From Delphinus delphis (Eukaryota > Chordata > Mammalia > Artiodactyla > Delphinidae), in the NCBI RefSeq assembly GCF_949987515.2, contig NC_082701.1:36783755-36847754 (forward strand): a stretch of 64,000 nt of DNA, given 5' to 3'. Under the pieces are notes generated by a model. That model ran no database searches and was not told where the DNA came from. It saw only the letters and a list, made by a program, of their open reading frames with translations. Shown in pieces: positions 24,084 through 36,757 of this stretch. Position 1 is the first letter of the stretch; each line of letters begins with the position of its first letter. A program made the translations under genes and the position numbers.

Positions 24084-24714
24084 TTAAAAAACATCTTTAT
24101 TGGAATATAATTGCTTTACATTGTTGTGTTAGTTTCTGCTGTATAACAAAGTGGATCAGCTATAGTGTACGTATTTCCCCATATCATCTCCCTCTTGTGT
24201 CTCCCTCTCACCCTCCATATCTCACCACTCTAGGTGGTCACAAAGCACCGAGCTGGTCTCCGTGTACTATGCAGCTGCTTCCCATTAGCTATCTATTTTA
24301 CATTTGGTGATGTATATATATCAATGTCACTTCGTCCCGGCTTGCTATTCCCCATCCTTGTGTCCTCAAGTCCATTCTCTATGTCTGTGTCTTTATTCCT
24401 GTCCTGCCCCTAGGTTCTTTTGAAAGTTTTTTTTTTAAAGATTCCATACATATGTGTTAGCATACAGTATTTGTTTTTCTCTTTCTGACTTACTTCACTC
24501 TGTATGACAGATTCTAGGTCCCTCCACCTCACTACAAGTAACTCAATTTCATTTCTTTTTATGGTGAGTAATATTGCATTGTATATATGTGCCTCTTATT
24601 CTTTATCCATTCTTTTGTCAATGGACACTTAGGTTGCTTCCATTTCCTGGCTATTGTAAATAGTGCTGCAATGAACATTGTGATATATGACTCTTTTGCC
24701 TTATTGTTTTCTCA
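24084..24714 (-). mobile_element. Second antisense 5'-truncated L1
   Basis: A new 3' end (ttttttaaaaaacatctttattgg) starts directly at the edge of the previous L1. It holds the 3'UTR and a short ORF2 C-terminal piece and stops at tttctcag (24714). The two L1s sit head to tail inside the L2. Confidence 0.9.
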
Positions 24715-24890
24715 GATTTTATTCTTCTTATAGTTTAATTCAGGTTTTTTTTTTTGGCTTTTTTGTGTCTTCTTCCAGTAGAATGTAAGTTTTTGGAAAA
24801 TAGCAACTTTGTATTCTTGATTCTTAGAACACTACCTGACAATCACAGGACCTCAATAAATGTTTCAAGTGACAAATAATCAGTGGACAG
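24715..24890 (+). repeat. L2 LINE 3' end (right part)
   Basis: tagaatgtaagtttttgg, tagaacactacctgac and ctcaataaatgtttcaag are the L2 3' end, in the same orientation as the 21960-22870 piece and continuing it. Confidence 0.75.
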
Positions 24891-26643
24891 TAAAGTCCTG
24901 AAATTTAGGGAGAGGAGGGGCTACAGTGGAGGTAGAATGATAGGAGAAATTTACTGAAAGGAGTGAGAACTTGTAAGGCTTTGAGGATTGAGTAAGACTA
25001 GTCAATAAGTAGATAAAGATGGAATTCTAGAAAAAAAAAAGAGTAGAACAAAGGTGGAGAGAGCAATAAACATGGTCTCCTTGGGAAAAGCAGGTGAACA
25101 GAAATTTTGTGAAGATTATGACATCAGAATTTGTGGCAAATCCAAATTGCAGAGATTCTTGGAATCAGCAATGTTAGTAACTTTCCTTCTGTTGATTTTC
25201 AGCTCCAACTACCTTTGAGCCTTTTAACCATGATCTCATTCTAAGTCTTTTGAGTGAAAGTAATATACGCTGCTCCATCACCATTTTTTTTCTTTCTTTA
25301 TTTCCCAATGCAAATTTTGATGTCAGCTTGCTTGGGTCTGGCCCAGTGTGTAAGGTGATTCTAGGTTATACCCATCTTCTGTGGTTGAAACTGCCACAAC
25401 AACAAAAAGGAGTATAAAATTGAAATAGTTTTTCCTTACTATCAAAAGAAGGGCCTTTGCTATGTGTATTTCGTCATCTGACAGTGATGACAGCATTTAT
25501 TGTCAACACAATTTTTTTTATTAGACAGCTGGATTTTTCCCAGGGGCTGGTTGCACATCAAGTAAGGAAATCCAAATCCACAGACAAAGAGAAGCAGAGA
25601 ACACAGTGGAAAATAAGGCTGCTTTCTGTTCACCCGTTTGTTCTGAGAAATTCTTAGCTCTCCACCCGCGGGAAATCAGATGTAAACAACAACAAGATGA
25701 TTATTGACAATCTGGCTGGGAGATGTTAAAATGGAAATGCAGTACTTATCTTGGTGCTCTAGCTCAGATAAACTACTGTAGTAGTATAGCAGAACTTTAA
25801 ATGAGGTGCCTTTTAAATGTGCTGCCCTGTCTTTCCAAATTGCCAAGCAGTAGGTAGCCAGACTGGGAATTTGAAAACATATTATGTAAAATGTCTTTAT
25901 TTTCTTCAATTCTAGCCTGTATTCAGTTCTAGCCTATATTTTGTAATTGATGGGCATCAAGTGGGCCCTGCTTAGGCTGACTGATTTTTGCAGGGTGAAT
26001 CTGGATCATTCACAATGCATGTTAAAGAAAGCTAATGAAAACTCTACAGTTCCATCATTATAATAGACTTGATTCAGACGGTCTAATTATCTTGCTGCCT
26101 GCTAAAATCTTAAATAATTCCACATCTGAGTGGATGGGGTAGTTGAAGAAACAATGATTGGAGATGAAGAGAGAACAAAAAGTTTTGCAACTCTCTTCAT
26201 GGAACAGAGGCTTTCAGTGATACTTTTGTCAGTTGCAGTACTCAACTATCCAGGGGCTTCTTTTTCCTTCTTCCTTTTAAATGATGTTTCTTGAATTGAT
26301 GCTTCAGTCAGACTGATAGGTATTCCTTATATGGATGTGTGTGTGTATATGTGTGTAGGGAGAGGTAAAGAAAAGAGGTGAGATAGAGGTAGAGATAAGT
26401 GACAGGGCAATTCAAATAGGCTTAAATACATACTTACTATTTCTCATCAGTAGAAATATCCTGAGTGTTTTTTATAAAACTTTATGACAGTATATTTACA
26501 GGTTAATAATCAGTTTGAAAATAATGATGTGGTAGGCTGCTGTTACAGTTTGTAGTATGACTTATGGGTAGAAAAGAATTATTTTATGTATAGTCAGTCT
26601 TCTTTCTTGGACAACATGGACACAGTACTTCTCTGCTTTCATC
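24891..26643. other. Repeat-poor intron upstream of the CA10 exon
   Basis: I recognise no interspersed repeat in about 1.75 kb. Contains short A/T runs and two balanced, unique-looking stretches (25680-25900 and 25940-26180) that could be conserved non-coding sequence. No additional exon seen. Confidence 0.5.
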
Positions 26644-27649
<1,006 letters not shown>

Positions 27650-27760
27650 ATCAGCTGTGCAGAGCTAAGCAAGTTGCTAAACTCCTCTGAGCATCACTTT
27701 TTTCATTTGTATTGTGGGACATAAATACGTACCTTTGAAGCTTTTCATTAAGAGGAAAGC
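27650..27760 (+). repeat. MIR SINE fragment
   Basis: agcaagttgctaaactcctctgagcatcac and a following tttcatttgt-gggacataaata match the MIR core in sense. Confidence 0.6.
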
Positions 27761-28464
27761 AGGCATGGTGAGAGAGAGTGAATGACCCAGGGAAAAGCCA
27801 GTTGACTGCTGAATAGTTTCATAAATTGGTATTATTAACTTGATAAATTTACTATGATACATTTATGTCTTGGCCCAGTGGGCATAGAAACTGGGCTTGA
27901 TTAATTCACCCAGATATGATCAAGTTTCTAATAATATTCTTACAATAATTTAATTGACACAGATGTGTTCATATGGCATGATATAGATATATGACATTTT
28001 ACACTTACAATTGGGGGCATCCCTTTCCAATCGATAGAAGGTTGTGTATTTTTTTCTGAGGAATCTTCTTCTCATATTCAAGACATCCCAGAAATTACAT
28101 TTATAATAATATTTTTATGCTTCGTGATTATTAAATTAGAGCAACAAAGGGCATTCTGCCAGATTATAAATCTTGCTAAACTAGTAATATTCTCCATAGT
28201 GACTGAAATGCTCATGGATAATACTGGATACATTCTGGAAAATTTTGCTTTTCTGCTCCACAGTTTTTTGACTTTTTCCCCTTTGTTGACACATTTTTCC
28301 TTTACATGTACTTAAGTCCCTATTTTGAGTTTGTTGTTGCTTCTAAGACAACCACAGGAAAGAAGTTTTATCTTTCCTTTATGTGTTGATTTAAAAGAAT
28401 TTAAGTTTCCCTTATTTCAAGTTTTAAATGAGATAATATGTATAAAACCGTCTATATGGGAACC
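27761..28464. other. Intronic sequence, nothing recognised
   Basis: AT-rich, no exon or named repeat. Confidence 0.4.
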
Positions 28465-28740
28465 AGTAAGGTGTGGAGTTATGAGCATGAACTCTGGAGT
28501 TGGACAGACCTGGAGCTGAATCTAGACTCTATGGCTTCCTTCTGGTAGAACTGTCAGCAAGTCACCTACCAACTCTCATTCCCCCAGGTTCTTCATCTGT
28601 TAGAATGAAGATAAGGACCAAATCATCCTCACAAAGTTTTGTGAGGATTAAATTGCATAATGTAGGTAAAGTGTCTGGTGCATCGTGTGAGTCAGTACCT
28701 GTAATGCTGTTGGCATTTCTATCATTATTTTATCATAACA
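28465..28740 (+). repeat. MIR SINE, nearly complete
   Basis: Sense MIR order: gagcatgaactctggagttg, acctggagctgaatc, cagcaagtcacctacc, ttcatctgttagaatg, gtgaggattaaattgcataa. The best preserved MIR in the window. Confidence 0.8.
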
Positions 28741-29878
28741 ACATAACTGGATATTTGATACTTCTCTGTTTGAGAAAGGAAGAGAACTGTAAATTAAAAA
28801 ATGTAATCATGCAAGTGAGGGTCTCTCATGATGCTAGAACATGGAAGGTGCTTAGTAAATGTTCCTTGAACTTGTAAGCTCAAAGTGTCTCCATACAGTG
28901 ACCGCTGGAGAGGAAACTTCATCATTCTCTAGATTTAACAGTCCCAAAATTCTTTGGCTTCTTGGTAAAGAAGACTGGTATCTGATAATCTCAATTCCTA
29001 AACTTTTGGGAATTTCAGATGTCTTTAAAAAGATAAGAGTCATGAGAATTTGTGAATTAAGTAATTGGACCTTAGGCTCTAACATCTCACAGACTCCAGA
29101 TGACCCACTTTATCTGAATTGGTGCTTAGGCCAATGGTCCCTTTTTCTCTCATTATCATTACTGAATATAAGGTTAAGAATGTTCTTTACTTTGCCCTGG
29201 GATTTTTTTCAGATTATCGATGTGTAAAAGAGAAGAGAATCTCTTATGACTAGATTATTTGGACAAGTTTTATTGTCCATGAGCTTTTACTAGAGTGTCC
29301 ATAAATAATTATCAGTTGACATAATAGTTGTGAATCTGTTACCTTAACAAAGCTTGTAGTAGATAAAAATACATGATTTCTACAGTGATGGCAAACACAA
29401 GGTTGATTTAGTGTCAGAATAGCCCACTTTGTTCAGTTCAATAGTACTTAAGGAGTAGCCACCTGATACTGAGCACATGTGTGGGACTGTTGATAAAGAG
29501 CTAACTGATACATAGTTCTTATACAAGGATAAACCCACAGTCTAAAGAGGAAATAAAGCAATAAACCCATGACTTAGTATAAGGGCTGTAATAGGGTTTA
29601 TAAGACATATAAAGGAGGCCATAAAGCGTTGGGATTCAGCCTGCCTGGTGTTTAACAGATTTTGTTGTTTACTTGCTTAAATCTGTATCTTCATCCAGCA
29701 TCACCCATAACCACCATCTGCCTTACAGACAGAGCACCAATTTTATTTGGGTGTTTACCTCCACATAGTCATGTGCTCAGGGAAGGAGACCTTCCTAGCC
29801 CCAGAAGGTTACTCTTGGCTATATCTACACCATGGTGATTTCAGCCTCTTTTTTTGACAGTGATTGATTTAGACGTCA
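28741..29878. other. Intronic sequence with faint old repeats
   Basis: A short L2/MIR-like 3' end at about 28840-28880 (ggtgcttagtaaatgttcc) and a diverged old repeat at about 29440-29640. The rest is unrecognised. Confidence 0.4.
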
Positions 29879-30298
29879 TGATGGCTACTTTTATGTGTCA
29901 ACTTGGCTGACCCACAGTACCCAGATATCTGATCACACATTATTCTAGACTTTTCTGTGAAGATATTTTTAAAATGAGATTAGCATTTATACTGGTAGAC
30001 TCTGAGTAAAGCAGATTACTCTCCATAATGTTGGTGGGCCTCATGCAATCAGTTGTGGGCCTTAAGAGAAAAAGGCTGAGGGAACTTGTGTTTCCAGAAG
30101 TTTTTGGCCTTCAGCTGCAACATCAACTGGGCCTCCAGGCTGCTGGCCTACCTTGAAAATTTCAGATTTGTCAGTCTCCATAATCATGTGAGCCCATTCC
30201 TTAAAATAAATTTCTCTCTCTGTAGACCCCCCCCCCCACACACACAAACACACACATTCTATTGGTTCTGTTTCTCTGGAACACCCTGACTAATACAC
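29879..30298 (+). mobile_element. MLT2-like ERVL LTR
   Basis: Sense LTR beginning tgatggctacttttatgtg and continuing tgtcaacttggctgaccc, gagtaaagcagattactct, gtgggcctcatgcaatcag, aaaataaatttctc, a C/CA-repeat, then ctattggttctgtttctc and ctgactaatacac. This is the familiar order of MLT2 LTRs. About 420 bp, no internal genes. Confidence 0.8.
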
Positions 30299-31050
30299 TA
30301 ACACAGATATGAACATATGATAAATAGTTCTCTCCATCACTTGTGAGGGGAGTCCACTGAAAAAACTTGGGAACAAAAGCCACACTAAAGATGGCAGAAC
30401 AGAAAGTTGGAAAGAACCAAGATCTTTTATGGGCCACTTGAGTATTGAATTAACCATGGAACTGCCTCAGCATTTTTTTTCTTGAGATAAAAAAAAATCT
30501 TGTTGTTGGAGCCACTTTGAGTCAGGCTTTCTGTTACTTGCAGCCCAAAAAATTCTTCAAGAGTCACATTTCTCAATACAGAGCAGAAGGAAGGAAGGAA
30601 GTCTTGGGTCTTGACAATCTTCAGGATTATCCAAAGTGGATAAGGAGAAGAATGTGAGGATTATCAGGATAAACAGCACTGGCAAAGAGGAGTGAAAATT
30701 CACTGTGGGTTTGGGGAATGCTGGGTACCTCTGAGTCTCTAAGAGGCAGGGTACACGATAAGATGTGATGAATGAGGAGACCAGCAAGGTCATCAGGGGC
30801 CATGCTGTTAAATTCTTTGTGTTCCATGTTCAAGAGCTTAGGCACAGCTTTTTGGTTGTTTTGTTTTGTTCTGTTTTTTAAATAGAGGGATTATAAGACA
30901 TTTTTAAGCTCTGGAGTGACACAATCAAATGTAAATTTTAAAAAGCCAGCTATGAGCCAAATGGCCATGGACATGACAAAATTACACATATTTACAGTGT
31001 AGCTATTGATGAAAAAGACCAGAAGACTAGCATAAAAGATATACAACTAA
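30299..31050. other. Intronic sequence with a possible old repeat
   Basis: About 30760-30960 (aagctctggagtgacacaatc) resembles an ancient dispersed repeat. Nothing coding. Confidence 0.35.
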
Positions 31051-31993
31051 AGGTGTAAAGAAGGAACCACAACAGGACAGGTAAAAGGGTCAGAGAAGCA
31101 GTATAGTCGAGACCCATAGACCCAGGTGGGCCATCCACAAATGGGAGGATAATTATAGTTGCAAGGAGCATGGGATCCAAGCCCCACACTGGGCTCCCCA
31201 GCCTGGGGGTTCTGCACCATGAAGATGAGCCCCCAGAATGTTTGGCTTTGAAAGCCATCAGGGCTTACTTTTGGGAGAGTCAGAGGGCTGTGGGAAATAG
31301 AGACTCCAATCTTAAAAGGCCCACACAAAATCTCACACACTGCAGGACCCAGGAAAGAAGCAGTAATTTGAAAGGATTCTGGGTCATACCAACTTGCTGA
31401 TCTTAGAGAGTCTCCTGGAGAGACAGAGGGTAACTGGAGCTCATCCTGGGAATACAGACACTGGTGGCAGTCATTTTGGGGATCTTGTTCTACCACAGTT
31501 ACACTGATTCTGGCAAGCACTATTTTGGAGTCCTCTCTGTAGCTTATTAGTGCTGGAACTGTCCTCACCCACCAACAGGGTGGCTGCCTTAAAGCCCCCT
31601 GAGCCCACAGCCATTCCAGAACCCAGCTTTTACACCAGAGGGCCCAGGACCCAGCATAAATAGCTCCAGACCACGCTCACCAACCAGTGGACAGGCACCA
31701 ACTCTGAGACCCCCTGGGCCCTGCAGCCAGAGACCCTGGGACCTGGATCCAGCCACTAGCCCCAGGAACTGCTGGAGCTTTGAAATCAGCCACTTTGTGA
31801 CCCAGCCCTGCCCACCAGTGACTGGTAGCCTCGTCACAAGGCAGGGCTGGCAACCAACACACTCAGTCCATATAGGAGCACACTAGAGTATATAGCTCTG
31901 TCGACCAGAGGTGAGTGTGCTGCTGGGATACCTAGGACATCTTCCACAAAAAAGCCACTTCTCCACAATTGAGAAATGTAAGCAACCTTCCAA

Positions 31994-32398
31994 ATGCATA
32001 GAAATAAAAAGAGCAAATTAAGAAAAATTAGGCAACAGAGGAATATGTTCCAAATGAAAGAACAAAATAAAACCACAGAAAAACTAAGTGAAGTGGAGAT
32101 AAGCAGTCTACCTAATAAAGAGTTCAAAGTAATGATCATAAAGATGTTCAAAGAACTTGAGAGAAGTTTGGATAAACAGAGTGAGAAGTTAAACATTTTA
32201 ACAGAGTTTAAAAATATAAAGAAGAACCAGACAGAGCTGAAACATATAATATCTGAAGTAAAAAGTACACTAGAAGGAACCAACAGTAGAGTAGATGATA
32301 CAGAGGAACAATTCAGTGCATTGGAAGACAGAGAAGTGGAAATCATTGAAGCTGAACAAAAAGAGAAAAAAGAACAAAAAGAAATGAGGACAATTTAA
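31994..32398 (+). pseudogene. L1MA-like ORF1 fragment (coiled coil)
   Basis: A 134-codon frame. VEISSLPNKEFKVMIIKMFK is followed by the coiled-coil segment LEGTNSRVDDTEEQFSALED. This is ORF1p N-terminal and coiled-coil sequence. A stop at 32396 breaks the frame, and homology continues at 32400-32740 (RNA-binding part) in another frame. Confidence 0.85.
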
Positions 32399-32737
32399 AA
32401 GACCTTGGAAACAACATCAAGTGTACTGACATTCACATTATAGGAATCTCAGAAGGAAAAGAGAGAGAGAAAGGGACAGAGAACATATTTGAAGACATAA
32501 GAGCTGAAAATTTCCCTAACCTGGGAAAGGAAACAGACATCAAGGTCCAGGAAGCACAGAGAGTCCCAAACAAGATCAACTCAAAGGGGACTACATCAAG
32601 ACACATTGTAATTAAAATGGCAAAAATTAAAGATAAAGAGAGAATAATAAAAGTGGCCAGGGAAAAGCAACAAGTTACATACAAGGGAACACCCATAAGG
32701 CTATCAGCAGACTTTTCTGCGGGTCAGAAGGGAGTGG

Positions 32738-32740
<3 letters not shown>

Positions 32741-32832
<92 letters not shown>
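32741..32832. repeat. (TA)n tract joined to a 30-bp T run
   Basis: About 62 bp of pure TA runs into about 30 T, which is the tail side of the following antisense SINE. Length probably differs between individuals. Confidence 0.95.
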
Positions 32833-32834
<2 letters not shown>

Positions 32835-33023
32835 GGTACACGGGTCTCTCACTGTTGTGGCCTCTCCCATTGCGGAGCACAGGCTCCGGATGCACAGGCT
32901 CAGCGGCCATGGCTCATGGGCCTAGCCGCTCCGCAGCATGTGGGATCTTCCTGGACCAGGGAACAAACTCGTGTCCCCTGCATCGGCAGGCGGACTCTCA
33001 ACCACTGAGCCACCAGGGAAGCC
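32833..33023 (-). mobile_element. CHR SINE nested in old L1 ORF1
   Basis: Antisense full-length CHR copy. Flanks tggcactatat (32735-32745) and cggcacaatat (33026-33036) are the duplicated L1 target. L1 ORF1 homology resumes with tatttaaagtgatgaaag. Confidence 0.95.
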
Positions 33024-33059
33024 TGCGGCACAATATATTTAAAGTGATGAAAGGAAAGC

Positions 33060-33300
33060 TGCAACCAGGATGGTGGAGCATAGGCAGGGCAGACGGATGA
33101 GCACATATATGTCTGAAGGAAAAGCAGTGGATGGAAGCTTCTCTGGTATGTAAAGCATACTGTGAGTTAAATTTTGGAGGCATTGGAATGAGTTGTTTCA
33201 AACATATACTTAGTGTGAGGTTACTGTTAGCTGTGCTGTTTACAGGGTAAACCAAGAATAAAGTAGCCAACCCCAGACTTCTGCCTGGTGCAAAGTCTTG
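33060..33300. other. Unexplained 240 bp inside the old L1
   Basis: Not alignable by eye with L1 on either side. Could be a fast-evolving inter-ORF segment or inserted sequence. Confidence 0.35.
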
Positions 33301-33532
33301 CATATGAAATGTCTACTAATACTCTAATTGATAAAGGCAAATATATGGTAAATGAAGTAAATAATGATTTTCTACATTATATAGGCACAATGATCAAGGG
33401 ATCAATCCACGAGGAAGATTAAATAATTAGAAATATATATGGTTCCAACATAGAAGCATCTAAATACATAAAGCAAATATTAACAGACATAAAGTGAGAA
33501 ATTGGCAGTAACACAATAATATTGGGGACTTT

Positions 33533-33738
33533 TTTTTCTTTTTTTTGCTGCACACGGGCCTCTCACTGTTGTGGTCTCTCCCGTTGTGGAGCACAGGCTC
33601 CGGACGCGCAGGCTCAGCGGCCATGGCTCACAGGCCCAGCTGCTCCGCAGTATGCGGGATCCTCCCAGACCGGGGCACAAACCCGTTTCCCCTGCATCAG
33701 CAGTTGGACTCTCAACCACTGCGCCACCAGGGAAGCCC
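33533..33738 (-). mobile_element. CHR SINE nested in the old L1
   Basis: Antisense CHR copy with a T-rich tail. Flanked by aatattggggacttt at 33518-33532 and 33739-33753, an exact duplication of the L1 target. Confidence 0.96.
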
Positions 33739-34034
33739 AATATTGGGGACTTTAGCACTTCACTTACATCAATGGACAGACCATCGAGATAGAAAATCAT
33801 TAGGGAAACACTGACGTTAAATGACACATTAGACCAAATGAACTTAGTAGATGTGTATAGAACTTTCCATCCAAAGCAGCAGAATACACATTCTTTTCAA
33901 GTGCACATGGAACAGTCTCCAGGATAGATCACATGCTGGGTGACAAAATAAGTTTAAGTAAATTCAAGAAAATTGAAATCATGTCAAACATTTTTTTGGG
34001 TCACAATAATGTGAGACTAGAAATCAACTGCAAG

Positions 34035-34293
34035 GGAAAAGCAACAAATAGCATACAAGGGAATCCCCATAAGGTTAACAGCTGACCATTCAGCAGAAAC
34101 TCTGAAAGCCAGAAGGGAGTGGCAGGACATATTTAAAGTGATGAAAGGGAAAAGCCTACAAACAAGTTTACTCTACCCAGAAGGATCTCATTCAGATTTA
34201 ACAGAGAAATTAAAACCTTTACAGAGAAGCAAAAGCGAAGAGAATTCAGCACCACAAAACCAGCTCTACAACAAATTCTAAAGGAAATTTACT
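34035..34293 (+). mobile_element. Sense L1 ORF1 3' piece of a younger L1
   Basis: aaaagcaacaaatagcatac, then aacagctgaccattcagcag and ccacaaaaccagctctac are the ORF1 RNA-binding and C-terminal region in sense, ending near the ORF1 stop. It joins the old L1 endonuclease on its left and antisense L1 5'UTR on its right. Orphaned by a rearrangement. Confidence 0.85.
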
Positions 34294-34879
34294 AGGTCTG
34301 GTGGGTTTTTGCCTTGCTCCTTCATCTGCTGTGTGTTTCTCTGTCTTATTTTACTTAACTTTCTGTGTTTGGGGTCTCCTTTTTGCAGGCTGCAGGTTCA
34401 TAGTTTTCATTGTTTTTGGTGTCTATCCCCAGTGGCTAAGGTTGATTCAGTGGGTTGTGTAGGCTCCCTGGTGCAGGGGACTAGTACTTGTGTTCTGGTG
34501 GATGAGGCTGGATCTTGTCTTTCTGGTGGGCAGGTCCATGTCTGGTGGTGTGTAGTGGGGTGTCTGTGGCCTTATTATAATTTTAGGCAGCCTCTCTGCT
34601 AATGGATGGGGTTGTGTTCCTGTCTTGCTAGTTGTTTGGCATAGGGTGTCTTACACTATAGCTTGCTGGGTGTTGAGTGGAGCTGGGTCTTGGCGTTGAG
34701 ATAGAGATCTCTGGGAGATTTTCATCATTTGATATTACATGGAGCTCGGAGTTCTCTTGTGGACCAGTGTCTTGAAGTTGGCTCTCCCACCTCAGAGGCA
34801 TAGCACTGACTCCTGGGTGCAGCACCAAGAGCCTTTCATCCACACAGCTAAGAATAAAAGGGAGAAAAAGTAGAAAGAA

Positions 34880-34897
34880 AGAATTAGTAGAAGGAAG

Positions 34898-34955
<58 letters not shown>

Positions 34956-34985
34956 AGGGAGGGAGAGAGAGAGAGAGAAAGAAAA
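34880..34985. repeat. (GA)n purine microsatellite
   Basis: gaaagaaagagagagag... about 100 bp of pure purine on the + strand, within the L1 5'UTR at the same position as shorter A/G tracts in the sister copies. Confidence 0.95.
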
Positions 34986-35719
34986 AAGATAAAGTAAAAT
35001 AAAATAAAGTAAAATAAAATAGTTTTTAAAATAAAAAATAATTGTTAAGAAAAAATATTCTTTTTAAGTGATAAAAAGAAACAACAAAAAAACCCCAAAA
35101 CAATGGAGAGACAGAACCCTGGGACAAATGGTAAAAGTAAAGCTATACAGACAAAATCACACACAGAAGCATACACATACACACTCACAGAAAGAGAAAA
35201 AGGGAAATATATATATATATATCTCATTGCTCCCAAAGTCCACCTCCTCAATTTGGGATGATTTGTTGTCTCTTCAGGTATTCCACAGATGTAGGGTACA
35301 TCAAGTTGATTGTGGAGATTTAATCCTCTGCTCCTGAGGCTACTGCGAGAAATTTCCCTTTCTCTTGTTTGCACAGCTCCCAGGGTTCAGCTTTGGATTT
35401 GGACCCGCCTCTGCATGTAGTCATCTGAGGGCGTCTGTTCTTTGCTCATACAGGACAGGGTTAAAGGATGAGCTGATTCGGGGGCTTTAGCTTACTCAGG
35501 CTTGGGGGGATGGAGGGGTACGGATGCAGGGCAAGCCTGTGGCGGCAGAGGCCGGTGTAACGTTGCACCAGTCTGAGGCGCACGGTGCGTTCTCCCAGGG
35601 AAGTTGTCCCTGGATCACGGGACCCTGGCAGTGGCAGGCACACAGGTTCCCAGGAGGGGAGGTGTGGATAGTGACCTGTGCTTCCTCACAGGCTACTTGG
35701 TGACTACAGCAAGAAAAAC

Positions 35720-36030
35720 CTCATTGGTTTTTCCTGTTCATTTTTCATTTTTCAGATGGCCCTTTTGACCGGGGGGCAGTGAGACTTCATTGTAGTGCAG
35801 ATTTCCTTTGCAAGCTTGGTTGGTTGGTTTCCTGAATATATTCAGGAAAAAACGCATACGCCCTTTTTGGCCAAGTGCATGATTGTGGACGTTCTGCCTC
35901 TTTTCCTATGCTTTACATGCAATTCCAGTCTACCTCCTGAAATCGGTTTCCTGCAATTCTGTCCCGCTTTCAAGTCCTCTTGGCAGCCTTATTTCAATAT
36001 ATTTTTGGACGATAGCTGTCATTTATAACT
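35720..36030. other. About 310-bp insert in the L1 5'UTR
   Basis: Homology with the 41.87 kb copy runs to ctacagcaa and resumes at tctcatgcccgtctctgg. Between lies unrelated sequence (ttggtttttcctgttc ... gacgatagctgtcat). The left part faintly recalls antisense L1 ORF2 (ttttgaccgg...tcattgtagtgcag). No target duplication was found. Confidence 0.5.
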
Positions 36031-36757
36031 CATCTCATGCCCGTCTCTGGGGTCAGCACTGATAGCCATGGCTCATGCCCATCTCTGGAGCTCCTTTAAG
36101 CGGCACTCTTAATCCCCTCTCCTCGGTCACCAGGAAACAAAGAGGCAAGAAAAAGTCTCTTTTATCTTCGGCAGCTCCAGACTTTTTCCCAGACTCCCTC
36201 CCGGCTAGCTGTGGTGCACCAGCCCCCATCAGGTTGTGTTCACGCAGCCAACCCCAGTCTTCTCCCTGAGATCTGACCTCCGAAGCCCAAGGCTCAGTTC
36301 CCAGACCCCACCTGCCCTGGCTGGTGAGCAGACAAGCCTTTCAGGCTGGTGAGTGCTGGTTGGCACCGATCCTCTGTGTGGGAATCTCTCCACTTTTCCC
36401 TCTGCACCCCTGTTGCTGCACTCTCCTCCATGGCTCCGAAGCTCCCCCCTCTGCCACCCACAGTCTCCACCCGCGAAGGGGCTTCCTAGTGTTTGGAATC
36501 CTTTCCTCCTTCACAGTTCCCTCCCACTGTTGCAGCACCGTCCCTATTCTTTTGTCTCTGTTTTTTCTTTTTTTTTTTTTGCCCTACCCAGGTACTTGGG
36601 GAGTTTCTTGCCTTTTGCGGGGTCTGAGGTCTTCTACCAGTGTTCAATAGGTGTTCTGCAGGAGTTGTTACACATGTAGATGTGTTTCTGATGTATTTGT
36701 GGGGAGGAAGGTGATCTCCATGTCTTACTCTTCCACCATCTTGAAGCTCCTTCCTAC

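Larger units (their letters stand above)
31051..34034 (+). mobile_element. Old sense L1 (L1MA-like), interrupted by two SINEs
   Basis: Segments in order: GC-rich 5'UTR-like block (31060-31980), ORF1 (31994 to about 33060, split by a SINE), an unexplained 240 bp (33060-33300), the inter-ORF region and the start of ORF2 endonuclease (33300-34034, split by a second SINE). The sequence is closer to old L1MA than to the young copies elsewhere here. It ends at 34034 where younger L1 sequence begins at a short shared word (caaggg-aaa). All frames are broken. Confidence 0.8.
34294..36757 (-). mobile_element. Antisense L1 5'UTR, complete to the 5' terminus, with a foreign insert
   Basis: Begins at the ORF1 start (ccttgctccttcatctg) and runs to the L1 5' end (minus-strand start ...ttcaagatggtggaag). 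Contains a purine microsatellite (34880-34985), an (AT)n run (35205-35222) and an insert at about 35720-36030 absent from the other L1s. The 5' terminus touches ORF2 of the next L1 at 36757/36758. ORF1 and ORF2 of this element are missing. Confidence 0.88.

Noticed and set aside
34905..34980. Regular short repeats considered as a CRISPR-like or satellite array
   Set aside because: Simple (GA)n microsatellite in an L1 5'UTR; no spacers.
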